Positions 15,144-24,112 of a DNA stretch of 64,000 bases are shown here, piece by piece. The notes under the pieces are model-generated. The model was not told the DNA's origin. It did no database searches and saw only the letters and a program-made list of their open reading frames with translations. The stretch lies in assembly GCF_003287895.1 (NCBI RefSeq), contig NZ_CP030280.1, positions 1,619,501 through 1,683,500 of the forward strand, in the 5' to 3' direction. Every line of letters begins with the position of its first letter. Within the stretch, counting starts at the first letter, position 1. This DNA comes from Blautia argi. GTDB taxonomy: Bacteria; Bacillota; Clostridia; Lachnospirales; Lachnospiraceae. The translations under genes and the position numbers were made by a program.

Positions 15144-18136
15144 TGGGAAAATACAAAAGAGATAAGGGACTTCAAATACCAATGGAGCAAAGACAAAACT
15201 TGAATGCGAAAATTTTGTATCTAGTGGAAAATCATGAAACAGAACTATATGGGATCACACCAGAGGATATTTTTAATGTGTATATGGGAAATGGTGGGCT
15301 GCATGGACTGGACAGGAAAGACTTTCAAAATTTTCATGCTTATACAGAAGCGAAAAAAGAAATAGAGCAGGGACAGTTTTTTACACCAGCGGAAATATGT
15401 GAATTTCTTGTTGCCTGCGTCAAACCGGAACCGAAGGATATAATTTATGATTTGACTTATGGTAAAGGAGATTTTTTTAATTATCTTCCTACAGAAAGTA
15501 ATATCTATGGAACAGAAATTGATATGAAAGCGGTGAAGATTGCCCAGTACCTCTACCCGAAGGCAAACCTGCAATATGGCGATATCCGGCAGTATTCCCC
15601 TGTTTTAAGCGGGGATATTGTGTTTGGAAATCCGCCCTTTCATCTGGAATGGGGAACAAAAGAAGCACCGGTATCTTCCCAGATGTATTACTGCAAAAAA
15701 GCATATCAGGTACTGAAAAACGGGGGTCTTTTGGTTTTGCTGGTCTCGGAAAGTTTCCTTTCAGATGATTTTTCAAATAAAGGGGATATTGAAGAAATCA
15801 ATCACATGTTTAATTTGATTGTACAATTTTCTTTGCCGGCAGATGCATTCAAAGAGTATGGTGTGACATCTTTTCGGACAAAAGCAATGATTTTGCAGAA
15901 AAAGAGTCAGTATGTAACAGAAAGACCATACACTACAGAGTTGGAAGTTCTGAAGCGGCCACAGGAAATTTATCAAACTTATGTGTTACCGGTTCTTCAG
16001 GAACGAAGAAAAAATGCTGCAAATATTTATTTTGAATGTCAGAATACAGATTTAGAGGCAAAGCAGAAACAGGTATTTCAGGAAAAAACGGTGAAACTTT
16101 TGTTTGATATCAAAAGAAATCGAAATATCGCTCATAAAGCTGGACTGGCAGAAGCGATTTTGCAGAAATACCTGAAGCAGACGAAACCGGAGGAACTTTC
16201 CTGGCAGGAGTGGGAAAAAATTAAAATACAGCCGGAAGATGTTTTACGGAAATTAAAGGGGATTTTATCTTCTGCGAATAAGACATACAGGAATGAAATC
16301 CGGATTGTAAAGACAACTTATGGATTTAAAGAAAAGGATTATCGGGAAAATGGGACCGATATGAATTTGGGTTCTATCAATTCTTTTGTATTATCCAAAA
16401 GAGAAGTTCCTGGATTTGAGCAGTTCTTAAAGAAGAAACGGCGAGAATTTGCATTGCAGGAAACATCTTTTGAGAAAATGAAGCAGGATGACAAAATTGC
16501 AGAATATCTGGAAAATTGGCATGTAACAAGTCAAATGACAGGGGAGGTCAAATATCTGAATGCTGTACAGAAAAAAGAAGTGAATAAACTGCTGCAGAAA
16601 CGATACGCTGCCCTACAGTTTTCTATGGGAACTGGAAAAAGCCTTTGTACACTGGCAATGGCGCAGTACAGAATGAAATATAATCCTGTCCGGAATATAT
16701 TCATTGTCGGCACAGCCCTGGCAATCAATAATACATGGGAAGAAATATTGGAAGACTATCAGATTGATTTTTACCGTATTCGGAAGAGGGAGGACATAAA
16801 AAGGGTACAGAGAGGACAGATTGTGCTCTTGACTATCAATCTGCTTACGGAATTAAAAAGGGAGATGAAAAAACTGTTACGTATCCGCTGTCAGAAAGTC
16901 ATGTTGATTTTTGATGAAAGTGATGCAATTACCAACGGAAGTTCAAAACGTACAAAAGCAATGCTTTCTGTTTTTCGAAAATGCAGATATAAAGTGCTGG
17001 CAACAGGAACACTGACAAGAAATAACGTGGTAGAAGCAGCACCTCAATTAGAACTGCTTTATAACAACTCTATTCATTATCTGGCAAAGAATGAATGGAT
17101 CTACCGATTCAAAAACGGACAGATGGAAAAAAATAGGAACTTCTTTTTGAATCAGCCATTTCCAGCTTATAAAAGAGGGTATGAACTGTTTTCTTATTCC
17201 TATTTACCAAAGAAGATTACAGTGTTTGGTCTGGAGAAGGCAAATCAGGATATTTATAATGCATCATTTTTAGATGAATTATTAGAAAAAACAGTCATAA
17301 CAAAAAATTTTGAAGAAGTGGTAGGAAGGAAAATTTATAAGATTTACCAGGGAACCTGTTCTTTTAGCGAAAGGGAAAAAGAAGTGTATCGAATAGCAGT
17401 AAAAGAGTTTGATAAAATCCGCAGGAAGTATTTTGCAGCTTACGGCAATGCACGAAAGGATTCCATGTTTCGGATTTTGCAGCAACTGCTGCTCCTTCTG
17501 AAGATATGTGCAGATCCTTCTCTTGCATACGAATACGATAGCAATGAAGTACCTACGAAGGTAAAAAAAGCAATCCGTCTTTTGCAGATGTGGAAGTATG
17601 AGAAGGTTGCGATTGGAGTACGCAGAATAGAAGTGGCAGATTCCTATTACCGATATTTAAAGCAGGCATTTCCAGAAAGGCAGATCTTTTATATCACAGG
17701 GGATAAAGTTCCATGCAAGCAGCGGCAGAGGATTGTAGAAAAACTAAGAAAGACAGAAAATGGGATATTACTTTCTACGCAGCAAAGCTTGTCAGAATCT
17801 ATGAATATAGATGATGTGGATAAAATTATCCTACCAGAGCTTCATTACAATCATGCGGCTATGGAACAGTATTATTTTCGGTTTATCCGGTATACGTCCA
17901 GAAATTTTAAGCAGGTGGTATTTTTAATTTATGAAAATTCCATTGAAGTGAACCTGCTAAAGATGATACTGGCGAAGGAGAAACTTAACCTGTTTATGAA
18001 AAATCAATTGCTAGAAAACGGAGAACTATATGAAAGATTCGGCATCAATCCCCAGATATTTTCCCTTTTGATGACAACCAGTGTGGATCAGGAAGGAAAA
18101 CTTCAGATTCAATGGGGCGAACAAAAAATTAGTTAG
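15143..18136 (+). CDS. DNA methyltransferase-SF2 helicase fusion
   Basis: A 997-residue two-part enzyme. The N-terminal half has GQFFTPAEI, a SAM-like motif DLTYGKGDFF near residues 95-105 and a catalytic NPPF (FGNPPFHLEW) near residues 160-170, as in N6-adenine methylases. The C-terminal half is an SF2/SNF2-like motor: Walker A MGTGKS near residue 495, Walker B LIFDESD near 588, ATGT near 620 (motif III-like), and a C-terminal LLSTQQSLSESMN region. No nuclease motif is recognised, unlike type ISP restriction enzymes. Larger methylase-helicase proteins with this arrangement are common in conjugative elements and phages, where anti-restriction or element maintenance has been proposed. The function here is inference. 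Confidence 0.7.
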   Translation: MGKYKRDKGLQIPMEQRQNLNAKILYLVENHETELYGITPEDIFNVYMGNGGLHGLDRKDFQNFHAYTEAKKEIEQGQFFTPAEICEFLVACVKPEPKDIIYDLTYGKGDFFNYLPTESNIYGTEIDMKAVKIAQYLYPKANLQYGDIRQYSPVLSGDIVFGNPPFHLEWGTKEAPVSSQMYYCKKAYQVLKNGGLLVLLVSESFLSDDFSNKGDIEEINHMFNLIVQFSLPADAFKEYGVTSFRTKAMILQKKSQYVTERPYTTELEVLKRPQEIYQTYVLPVLQERRKNAANIYFECQNTDLEAKQKQVFQEKTVKLLFDIKRNRNIAHKAGLAEAILQKYLKQTKPEELSWQEWEKIKIQPEDVLRKLKGILSSANKTYRNEIRIVKTTYGFKEKDYRENGTDMNLGSINSFVLSKREVPGFEQFLKKKRREFALQETSFEKMKQDDKIAEYLENWHVTSQMTGEVKYLNAVQKKEVNKLLQKRYAALQFSMGTGKSLCTLAMAQYRMKYNPVRNIFIVGTALAINNTWEEILEDYQIDFYRIRKREDIKRVQRGQIVLLTINLLTELKREMKKLLRIRCQKVMLIFDESDAITNGSSKRTKAMLSVFRKCRYKVLATGTLTRNNVVEAAPQLELLYNNSIHYLAKNEWIYRFKNGQMEKNRNFFLNQPFPAYKRGYELFSYSYLPKKITVFGLEKANQDIYNASFLDELLEKTVITKNFEEVVGRKIYKIYQGTCSFSEREKEVYRIAVKEFDKIRRKYFAAYGNARKDSMFRILQQLLLLLKICADPSLAYEYDSNEVPTKVKKAIRLLQMWKYEKVAIGVRRIEVADSYYRYLKQAFPERQIFYITGDKVPCKQRQRIVEKLRKTENGILLSTQQSLSESMNIDDVDKIILPELHYNHAAMEQYYFRFIRYTSRNFKQVVFLIYENSIEVNLLKMILAKEKLNLFMKNQLLENGELYERFGINPQIFSLLMTTSVDQEGKLQIQWGEQKIS

Positions 18137-18437
18137 AGTGTTTGAAAAAGAAACATACGTAATGATAATTTATGGCAGAATTTTTACTCAAAGAAATTCA
18201 AACTACGATACTTTTACTCTGCTTATAGCAGAACAATATATATTTTGAGAAAGTATTGAAAAGTTTATTAGAAAATACAGAATAGGCTTAAAAGTCTGTT
18301 TATATTTAGTGTAGAACTTAGCACAATAGTACGCAAAGTCTCCCTAGCGTGGCAATGACAGATATAAAAAATACTTGTTTTTCTGGTTCTTGTATTTTGA
18401 GGATTTGTCAGTAGAGATTTATAGGAAAGGAGGATGT
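18137..18437 (+). other. Gene-free stretch before xis
   Basis: About 300 bp of AT-rich DNA with a weak inverted repeat at 18370-18400 and the xis ribosome binding site AAAGGAGG (18425-18432). I see no gene or clear promoter. In Tn916 the xis-int region is separately controlled, and this gap may serve that purpose. Confidence 0.4.
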
Positions 18438-18644
18438 ATGAACCAGAAACATCAAAATGTTCCAATTTGGGAAAAAGCAAACCTTACTTTGGAAGAAGCG
18501 GCAGCTTTTACTAATATAGGAATAAACAAATTGAGGCAGTTAACAGACGAAGATGGATGTGAATATGTTCTTTGGATAGGTTCTAAAAGATTAATAAAAC
18601 GTAAGAAGCTAGAAGAATTTTTAGAACATGCAGAAAGTTTATAA
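18438..18644 (+). CDS. xis: Excisionase, Tn916 Xis-like
   Basis: A 68-residue basic protein. It contains VPIWEKANLTLEEAAAF and IGINKLRQL and ends with a KRLIKRKKLEEFLE helix; Tn916 Xis has the corresponding IPIWERYTLTIEEAS, IGENKLRRL and IKRKQFEK. Xis is a winged-helix DNA-bending factor that directs the integrase toward excision. ATG 18438 follows AAAGGAGG. It lies directly upstream of int, as in Tn916. Confidence 0.85.
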   Translation: MNQKHQNVPIWEKANLTLEEAAAFTNIGINKLRQLTDEDGCEYVLWIGSKRLIKRKKLEEFLEHAESL

Positions 18645-18659
18645 GAGTCATTGAAACAA

Positions 18660-18704
18660 GGGGCTTTGATATGATAATATTTGAATATCATTTCAAGGCT
18701 CTTT
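18660..18704 (+). terminator. Imperfect hairpin between xis and int
   Basis: GGGGCTTTGATATGAT (18660-18675) pairs imperfectly with ATATCATTTCAAGGCTC (18685-18699), followed by T5. It may lower int expression relative to xis. Confidence 0.5.
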
Positions 18705-18726
18705 TTGGATTATGAAAGGAGAATAT

Positions 18727-19929
18727 ATGTCCGAAAAGAGAAGAGATAATAAAGGAAGAATTCTGAAAACAGGAGAAAGCCAAAAGAAAAATGGGCAATA
18801 CATTTACCAGTATACGAATTCATTTGGGGAGAGAAAGGTAATCTATAGCTGGAAATTGGTAACAACAGATAAAGTTCCAGCGGGAAAGAGAGAGGATGTT
18901 TCACTTAGAGAAAAAATAAAAGAAATTGAGCGAAAATTAGAACAAGAGCTCATTATTACAGGGCAGAATATGACGGTTCTACAGCTAGTACAAAAATATA
19001 TAGGACAGAAAACAGGTGTTAAAGATAATACCAGAAATAACTATAATTTTGTAATAAATATCATAAAAAAGGAGCCTTTTGGACAACTGAAAATAAATGA
19101 GGTAAAAAAGTCAGATGCAAAAGCATGGTTAATCAAGCTTCAGCAGGTAGATGGCAGAGGATATAGTACGATACATTCAGTGCGTGGAGTTGTTCGACCT
19201 GCTTTTCAAATGGCAGTAGACGATGATATTTTATTAAAAAACCCTTTTGAATTTCAGTTGGCGACGGTAGTTGTTAATGATAGCGTTACCCGAGATGCCA
19301 TAACAAGAAAGCAGCAAAAAAAATTCTTAGAATTCATCAAGAATGATAAACATTTTTCGCGTTATTATGAAGGGATATATATTTTATTCCATACAGGAAT
19401 GAGAATCAGCGAATTTGTAGGATTGACGCTGTCAGATATCAACTTGAGAGACAGAACCATTACTATAGATCATCAGTTGCAAAGAAATAGCCAGATGGTA
19501 TATAAGGTTATCAATACAAAGACTACAGCGGGTGAAAGAACGATACCTATGACTGACGATGTATATGAATGCTTTAAAAAAATAGTAGAAATGCGGAAAA
19601 AAGTAAAGGTAGAACCCGTTATAGATGGTAAACTTGGATTTTTATATTTAGACAAAAATAATAAACCGATGGTTGCATTACACTGGGAGAAATATTTTCA
19701 ACATATCCGAGAAAAATACAATCGCATTTATAAGGAACAGATGCCTATTATTACACCGCATGTTTGCCGTCATACTTACTGCTCTAATATGGCTAAGAGT
19801 GGAATGAACCCAAAAACGTTACAGTATTTGATGGGACATTCTGATATATCCGTAACTCTGAATACATATACTCACTTAAAATTTGAGGATGCGAGAGCAG
19901 AAGTAAAAAGAATTACGAAGCTCAATTGA
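18727..19929 (+). CDS. int: Tyrosine recombinase, Tn916/Tn1545 family integrase
   Basis: A 400-residue integrase close to the Tn916 Int length (405). The N-terminus MSEKRRDNKGRILKTGESQ is nearly the Tn916 arm-binding start. The catalytic domain shows HTGMRISEF (first Arg), a Lys-bearing strand near INTKTTAGER, HVCRHTYCS (HxxR), and LMGHSDISVTLNTYTH (last His and the nucleophile Tyr). It integrates and excises the element by a covalent phosphotyrosine mechanism. ATG 18727 follows AAAGGAG. All catalytic residues are present, so the protein looks functional. Confidence 0.95.
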   Translation: MSEKRRDNKGRILKTGESQKKNGQYIYQYTNSFGERKVIYSWKLVTTDKVPAGKREDVSLREKIKEIERKLEQELIITGQNMTVLQLVQKYIGQKTGVKDNTRNNYNFVINIIKKEPFGQLKINEVKKSDAKAWLIKLQQVDGRGYSTIHSVRGVVRPAFQMAVDDDILLKNPFEFQLATVVVNDSVTRDAITRKQQKKFLEFIKNDKHFSRYYEGIYILFHTGMRISEFVGLTLSDINLRDRTITIDHQLQRNSQMVYKVINTKTTAGERTIPMTDDVYECFKKIVEMRKKVKVEPVIDGKLGFLYLDKNNKPMVALHWEKYFQHIREKYNRIYKEQMPIITPHVCRHTYCSNMAKSGMNPKTLQYLMGHSDISVTLNTYTHLKFEDARAEVKRITKLN

Positions 19930-19943
19930 TGTATTTTGAACAA

Positions 19944-20226
19944 TTTACATCATTTGAATTTGCATCAGATTTTTTGAGGATTAATATTAAATGTATGGTA
20001 TAATTATCAAGAAGCCCATAAATATGAGAAATTTGAGTAAATATGTATAGAAACAAGTTCAAAAAGCGATGATGTAAAATGCAAAAATAGAAATTGATTT
20101 ACATCACATTTTACATCATTTGGCGAAAAAAATATGTAGATTTACATAGGATTATAAAGACTTGTATAAGGACCAAACAAAAATATAAACTCTGTAAAGT
20201 CTTGAAAACATAGGGCTTTACAGGGT
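19944..20226. repeat. Integrase arm-site-like repeats and right end of the element
   Basis: TTTACATCA or a one-mismatch form occurs five times in this gap: 19944-19952, 19959-19967 (TTTGCATCA), 20070-20078 (reverse), 20098-20106 and 20110-20118. They occur as two close pairs plus one reversed copy, the arrangement expected for arm-binding sites of a tyrosine integrase. Just right of them lies an inverted repeat CTGTAAAG (20192-20199) / CTTTACAG (20216-20223), possibly at the element-chromosome junction. The exact crossover point cannot be set without the empty site. Confidence 0.5.
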
Positions 20227-20246
20227 TATGAAGGGATTTGAAGAGT

Positions 20247-20721
20247 ATGATAAAAGTACTATTTGTTTGCCACGGCAATATCTGCCGCAGCCCCATGGCA
20301 GAATTCATTTTAAAAGACATGGTGCAATCCCGGGGTATTGCATCTGAATTTCAAATTGCCTCTGCCGCCACCAGCACAGAAGAAATCTGGAACGGCATAG
20401 GAAATCCGGTATATCCTCCTGCAAAGGAGGAGTTGGCACGTCACGGCATATCCTGCGAAGAAAAGCGCGCCGTTCAACTGAAAAAAGTCAGATTATGATA
20501 AATATGATTATCTGATTGGTATGGACACCATGAATATCCGCAACATAGAAAAAATCACAGGACACAAAGGTGGAAAAATAAAAATGTTGCTGGAATACGC
20601 AGGCAGTTTAGCTTCTGTTATTGATCCCTGGTACAGCAGAAGATTTGACGATACCTACCGTGATATTGTCACAGGCTGTACCGCTTTTATGGAATACCTG
20701 AAAAAAGAGGGAAAGATATAA
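20247..20721 (+). pseudogene. Low-molecular-weight protein tyrosine phosphatase, one frameshift
   Basis: The first part has the P-loop VCHGNICRSPMAE (CX5R-S) right after the start, the second has the acid loop DPWYSRRFDDTY. Together they give a protein of about 158 residues, the normal family length. The frames join if one A is removed from A6 at 20481-20486 (LKKS-DYDKYDYLIGMD). This family removes phosphate from protein tyrosines, sometimes in capsule regulation. As written the protein ends before the acid loop and would be inactive; a sequencing error is equally likely. ATG 20247 is the likely start. It is the first chromosomal gene right of the integrase island. Confidence 0.75.
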
Positions 20722-20804
20722 AAGCTTTTTTGAATAACTGAACCAGACAGAAAAAATTTAGCAGATTACCCGGAAAAGTTGGACATAGGATTATCCGGCA
20801 GTCT

Positions 20805-21507
20805 TTAGCGATTTTGCTGTATTGCTTCACAGGCGAGCTGTGCAATCAATTCCGCGCCGTGAGAATCCGGGTGCACGCCGTCCAGAAGAAAATATTCCGG
20901 GTGGATTCTTGTATATTCATGTACATCAATTACAGGAAGCTGTTTTTGCTCTCCCAGCTCTTTTATGGCGCTGGATAGGGTATCTGCCACATTCGTCTGC
21001 ATTTTATAGTGGTTGGCAGGCTTAAAGCTTTCCGGAAAAATGGCGGCAGGAGTCATAAGGAATATTTGGGGCTTACTGTCAAGGGAACAGTAATGAGAAA
21101 TCAATTCCTTATAGTCTTTCAGAAACTTTTCTGTTCCTGTCCAGTTATAGGGCTTGGTATCATTGGTACCCAGCATAATTAGCACAATATCCGGGTTAAA
21201 ATCACCGCTTTCCTGAAAGGCAGGATTATCCCAGTAAGGGAAGTTGCCGCTTTTTTGAAGCGTATATCCGCTGGCACCGAAATTTTTGACCAGATAGCGG
21301 CTCCCCAGCATTTGCTGCAGGCGCGCCAGGATAGGAATGAATAAAACGATCCTCTATTTTTGCGCCATAGGTAATGCTGTCACCTACGCAGGCAATTCGG
21401 GTGGCAAAGCTTTTTTGCACAGCAATGAGCAGAGCAGGCGAGGTAATAATGAGGAAAAGGACGAAAAAAAGGAAAAGGGACTTTATTTTTCGATTTTTAG
21501 CTTTCAT
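20805..21507 (-). pseudogene. Secreted SGNH/GDSL hydrolase, one frameshift
   Basis: On the minus strand the N-terminal part begins MKAKNRKIKSLFLFF, a signal anchor or signal peptide, followed by IACVGDSITYG (the GDS nucleophile block). The second part carries VLIMLGTND (the GxND block) and LLDGVHPDSHG (the DxxH block). The two frames join as HSYPARLQQMLGSRYL if one base is removed from CC at 21326-21327. The complete protein would be about 233 residues, with all four SGNH blocks. It is probably an extracytoplasmic esterase acting on acylated carbohydrate or cell-wall material. ATG 21507 follows an AAAGGAG site. Confidence 0.75.
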
Positions 21508-21585
21508 AAAAAACTCCTTTGGTGTATGCTGTAATATAGAGATATTGTAAAAGGTATTGGCGAAAAATACAAGGCAGGGATAAAA

Positions 21586-22254
21586 ATGAACGAGAAGAAA
21601 GAAGAAATTTTGCAGAAACGACCCTTCTGGGAGCATTTAACAAAAATTCAGAAGGAATTATTATTAAGAGAGGCCCGGATTGTCCGGTACCAGGCAGGAA
21701 ACAGTATTTATTCCAGTGTAAGAGAGTGTCTGGGCGCTGTTTTTATTCTGGAAGGAATCATGCGCACTTATCTGCTTTCAGATGAAGGGAAAGAAGTTAC
21801 CATGTACCGGCTGCGTGAGGGAGATTGCTGTGTTCTGGCAGCTTCCTGTATTCTTTCTGCAATCACTTTTGATGTGGAAATTGAGGCTCAGACAGACTGT
21901 GTTGCTCTTGTAATTCCGGCAGGACTTCTGGCAGCAGTTTCCAGAGAAAATGTATATATGGATAATTTTATGTATAAGGAAACAGCGAAACGGTTTTCTG
22001 ATGTAGTGGAGGCTTTGCAGCAGATGATTTTTCTGAGTCTGACCCAGCGAGTAGTATCCTTTTTGCTGGACGAGTCATCGAAAAGTGGTTCTTCCACCAT
22101 TACTATGACCCATGAAGAAATTGCAAAAATCATAGGAAGCGCAAGAGAAGCAGTAAGCCGAACGTTGAAGCAACTGGCAAAAAACGGCTGCATTGCTTTA
22201 AATCGAGGAGAAATTATCCTGAAGAAAAAAGAAGAACTCTATCGGCTTTTATAA
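21586..22254 (+). CDS. Crp/Fnr family transcriptional regulator
   Basis: A 222-residue regulator. It has an N-terminal cyclic-nucleotide-binding-type beta roll (FILEGIMRTYLLSDEGKEVTMY), a dimerisation helix, and a C-terminal winged helix (MTHEEIAKIIGSAREAVSRTLKQL). No N-terminal cysteine cluster is present, so it is not an iron-sulphur Fnr of the classical type. Two Cys residues in GDCCVLA are notable, because related regulators in Clostridia react to redox state. Its position convergent with trxA-trxB is consistent with, but does not prove, a redox role. Confidence 0.85.
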   Translation: MNEKKEEILQKRPFWEHLTKIQKELLLREARIVRYQAGNSIYSSVRECLGAVFILEGIMRTYLLSDEGKEVTMYRLREGDCCVLAASCILSAITFDVEIEAQTDCVALVIPAGLLAAVSRENVYMDNFMYKETAKRFSDVVEALQQMIFLSLTQRVVSFLLDESSKSGSSTITMTHEEIAKIIGSAREAVSRTLKQLAKNGCIALNRGEIILKKKEELYRLL

Positions 22255-22277
22255 AGAGCCATAGAGTTCTTCTTCCC
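22232..22277. terminator. Convergent terminator between crp/fnr-like gene and trxA
   Basis: AAGAACTCTAT (22232-22242) pairs with ATAGAGTTCTT (22261-22271), with an inner GGCT/AGCC pairing. The 5' arm overlaps the end of the regulator gene. It is followed by a pyrimidine-rich tract. Confidence 0.65.
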
Positions 22278-22295
22278 TTCCTGTAAAATTTTGTT

Positions 22296-22604
22296 TTACT
22301 GCAAAAGCTCCAACAGCTTGCTCTTTGGCACAGCGCCCACAGATTTTCCAGCTACCTGTCCGTTTTTAAAAACCAGAACGGTTGGAATATTCATAATACC
22401 AAACTGTCCTGCCAGAGCAGGGGAAGCGTCTACATCAATCTTTCCCACTTTATACATACCGTGAGCCTCTTCTGCCAGCTCTTCAATTACAGGCGCCAGC
22501 ATTTTGCAGGGCATACACCAGGTAGCCCAGAAGTCTACCAGAACAGGAACATCAGAATTTAAAACCTCCTGTTCAAAATTTTCTGTTGTAAATTCCATTG
22601 CCAT
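22296..22604 (-). CDS. trxA: Thioredoxin
   Basis: A 102-residue thioredoxin fold protein: FWATWCMPCKMLAPV holds the CxxC dithiol, DVDASPALAGQFGIMNIPTV contains the cis-Pro loop. It reduces disulphides in cytosolic proteins and is itself reduced by the TrxB encoded upstream. The active site is WCMPC rather than the usual WCGPC, which may alter its redox potential. It is transcribed with trxB, 87 nt downstream. Confidence 0.95.
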   Translation of the reverse strand: MAMEFTTENFEQEVLNSDVPVLVDFWATWCMPCKMLAPVIEELAEEAHGMYKVGKIDVDASPALAGQFGIMNIPTVLVFKNGQVAGKSVGAVPKSKLLELLQ

Positions 22605-22691
22605 AGTTTTAATCTCCTTTTCCTCTTTTTAATGCTTTTGTATCTTGTGTTCCTATTTTACCACAGAAAATTCCTTTCGTCTGTGATAAGC

Positions 22692-23603
22692 TTACATTTC
22701 TTTTTCTCTTTTTTGCTGCTGCAGATATTCTACAGCCTTAGTTCCTGCCAAAGCGCCTTCATACACAGCCTTTGAAATCTGCAAAAGACCTCCTGTACAA
22801 TCTCCGGCAGCAAAAAGTCCGGGAAGGGCTGTGCTGGTATCCGGTTCAATTAAAATGTGATTGTCTTCCATAAAAAGTCCCAGTTTTCTGGCAATGTCTG
22901 TGCTGTCTGCAGTTCCAAGAGCCACAAAAAGTCCGTCCAGTGGGAAAAGAGTGCGATCCTCCAGTTCCAGGTTAGAGAGAGAGGTATCGCCTTTGGCAGA
23001 AACAATTTTTCGTTTTTCTATAGAAATGCTCCCCAACTCGGAAACAGAAAATTCAGGATTTTTCCCATTTGTAAGAATCGTAACCTTTTTTGCCAGAGGC
23101 TCTAAAACTTTTGCCTCATGGAGCGCATAAGGACCATTCCCCAGAACAGCCACTTCCTTTTGGCGGTAAAAGAAGCCATCGCAAATGGCGCAGTAGCTGA
23201 TATTGTTTTCCTCGTATTTTTTCAATTCCTTTAAAGAAAGTGTATTCCTTTTTGTTCCGGTTGCCAGAATCACTGCCTTTGCATGAAAATTATGAAAAGC
23301 AGTGCGAACCAGATACTCTCCGTTGTATTCTATGGATAAAAGCTCTTCCTGCAGAGCAGGAACAGACAGTGCCTGTATTTGTACCAGTCCGTTTTCATAA
23401 AGTTGCTTTCCGGAAATTGGTGCAGGAAAACCGTAATAGTTTTCAATTTCCTTTGCCTTTTCCAGGGCTCCGCCGTCCTTGTAGAGTATGAGAGGGGTGA
23501 TACCTGCCCGGACAGCATACAGGGCTGCAGATATGCCCGCCGGACCTGCGCCGGCAATAATCAGCTCCGTGTTTTGCTCTGGGTTTTTCAGTGTTTGTTC
23601 CAT
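22692..23603 (-). CDS. trxB: Thioredoxin reductase (FAD/pyridine nucleotide)
   Basis: A 303-residue low-molecular-weight TrxR. It has FAD-binding IIAGAGPAGISAALYAVRAG near the N-terminus, the redox-active CAICDG near residues 140-145, a second dinucleotide region VAVLGNGPYALHEA, and GLFAAGDCTGG near the C-terminus. The second nucleotide-binding motif is GNGPYA rather than the canonical GGGDSA. Some clostridial enzymes with altered NADPH motifs use ferredoxin or flavin instead, so the electron donor is uncertain. It forms an operon with trxA. Confidence 0.9.
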   Translation of the reverse strand: MEQTLKNPEQNTELIIAGAGPAGISAALYAVRAGITPLILYKDGGALEKAKEIENYYGFPAPISGKQLYENGLVQIQALSVPALQEELLSIEYNGEYLVRTAFHNFHAKAVILATGTKRNTLSLKELKKYEENNISYCAICDGFFYRQKEVAVLGNGPYALHEAKVLEPLAKKVTILTNGKNPEFSVSELGSISIEKRKIVSAKGDTSLSNLELEDRTLFPLDGLFVALGTADSTDIARKLGLFMEDNHILIEPDTSTALPGLFAAGDCTGGLLQISKAVYEGALAGTKAVEYLQQQKREKEM

Positions 23604-24112
23604 AAAGCTCTGTACCTCCTTTTATTATTAAGAATAGCACAATTCGCAGAAGAAGCAAAGCTTTTGAGAGAGGCGCAGCAGATGCATATTGAAAATGTAC
23701 AGCTCTTCGCAGAAATAACCAAAGAAAGATAATTTTATTAGACAATTAAAACAGGTTTTCTTTTTTTATCTATAGAGAAATAGTGAAAAATAATAAAATT
23801 TTATAATCAAACTCTAAAGAAATTGTGAAAAAAGCAAGTGGTAGAACCAGTGTATACCAAACGGTATAGAAAAACCATGGAATATCTTACAAAAAGAGCA
23901 GAAAACTTTAAAAAACTACATGAAAAAATGACGAAATTTCCGGCATTTTGCGGGAAGAAAGGAAAGATTGACAAATCAATTAATTAGCAGTAATGTGTTA
24001 AAAGCAATTAATAAGAAGACACAAAAACAAGTGCCATATCTGTTTTATTGCCACAGCAACAATAGAAAATGGAAAGGAGAAAGTGAAGAATTCATTAACA
24101 CAGAAAGGGGAG
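23604..24112 (+). promoter_or_regulatory. Intergenic region with candidate atp operon promoter
   Basis: This 509-bp gap between divergent trxB and atpB has no gene. A -35 TTGACA (23968-23973) and a -10-like TAATGT (23991-23996) are separated by 17 bp, leaving a leader of about 110 nt before atpB. The ribosome binding site AAAGGGGAG is at 24104-24112. Confidence 0.5.

Larger units (their letters stand above)
2638..20230 (+). mobile_element. Integrase-bearing island with PcfJ/PcfK, DnaN and methyltransferases
   Basis: All genes from 2788 to 19929 are on the plus strand and form a few tightly packed operons, ending with an excisionase and a Tn916-family tyrosine integrase. The right end lies between the integrase stop (19929) and the phosphatase gene at 20247, where five TTTACATCA-like motifs occur. 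The left end is not identified; it may lie left of 2638 or outside the window, so the start coordinate is nominal. No relaxase, FtsK/TcpA-like, VirB4-like, capsid or terminase gene is visible. PcfJ and PcfK are known from conjugative plasmid pCF10, but their role is unclear. I infer a mobilizable or defective integrative element, or a satellite. Confidence 0.6.

Noticed and set aside
18366..18405. Hairpin before xis as a third copy of the leader-peptide attenuator
   Set aside because: It has a similar T-rich loop and an AAAATAC/GTATTTT stem, but no ATG in the 5' arm, no MKxRMxFC-type peptide and no T run after the stem.
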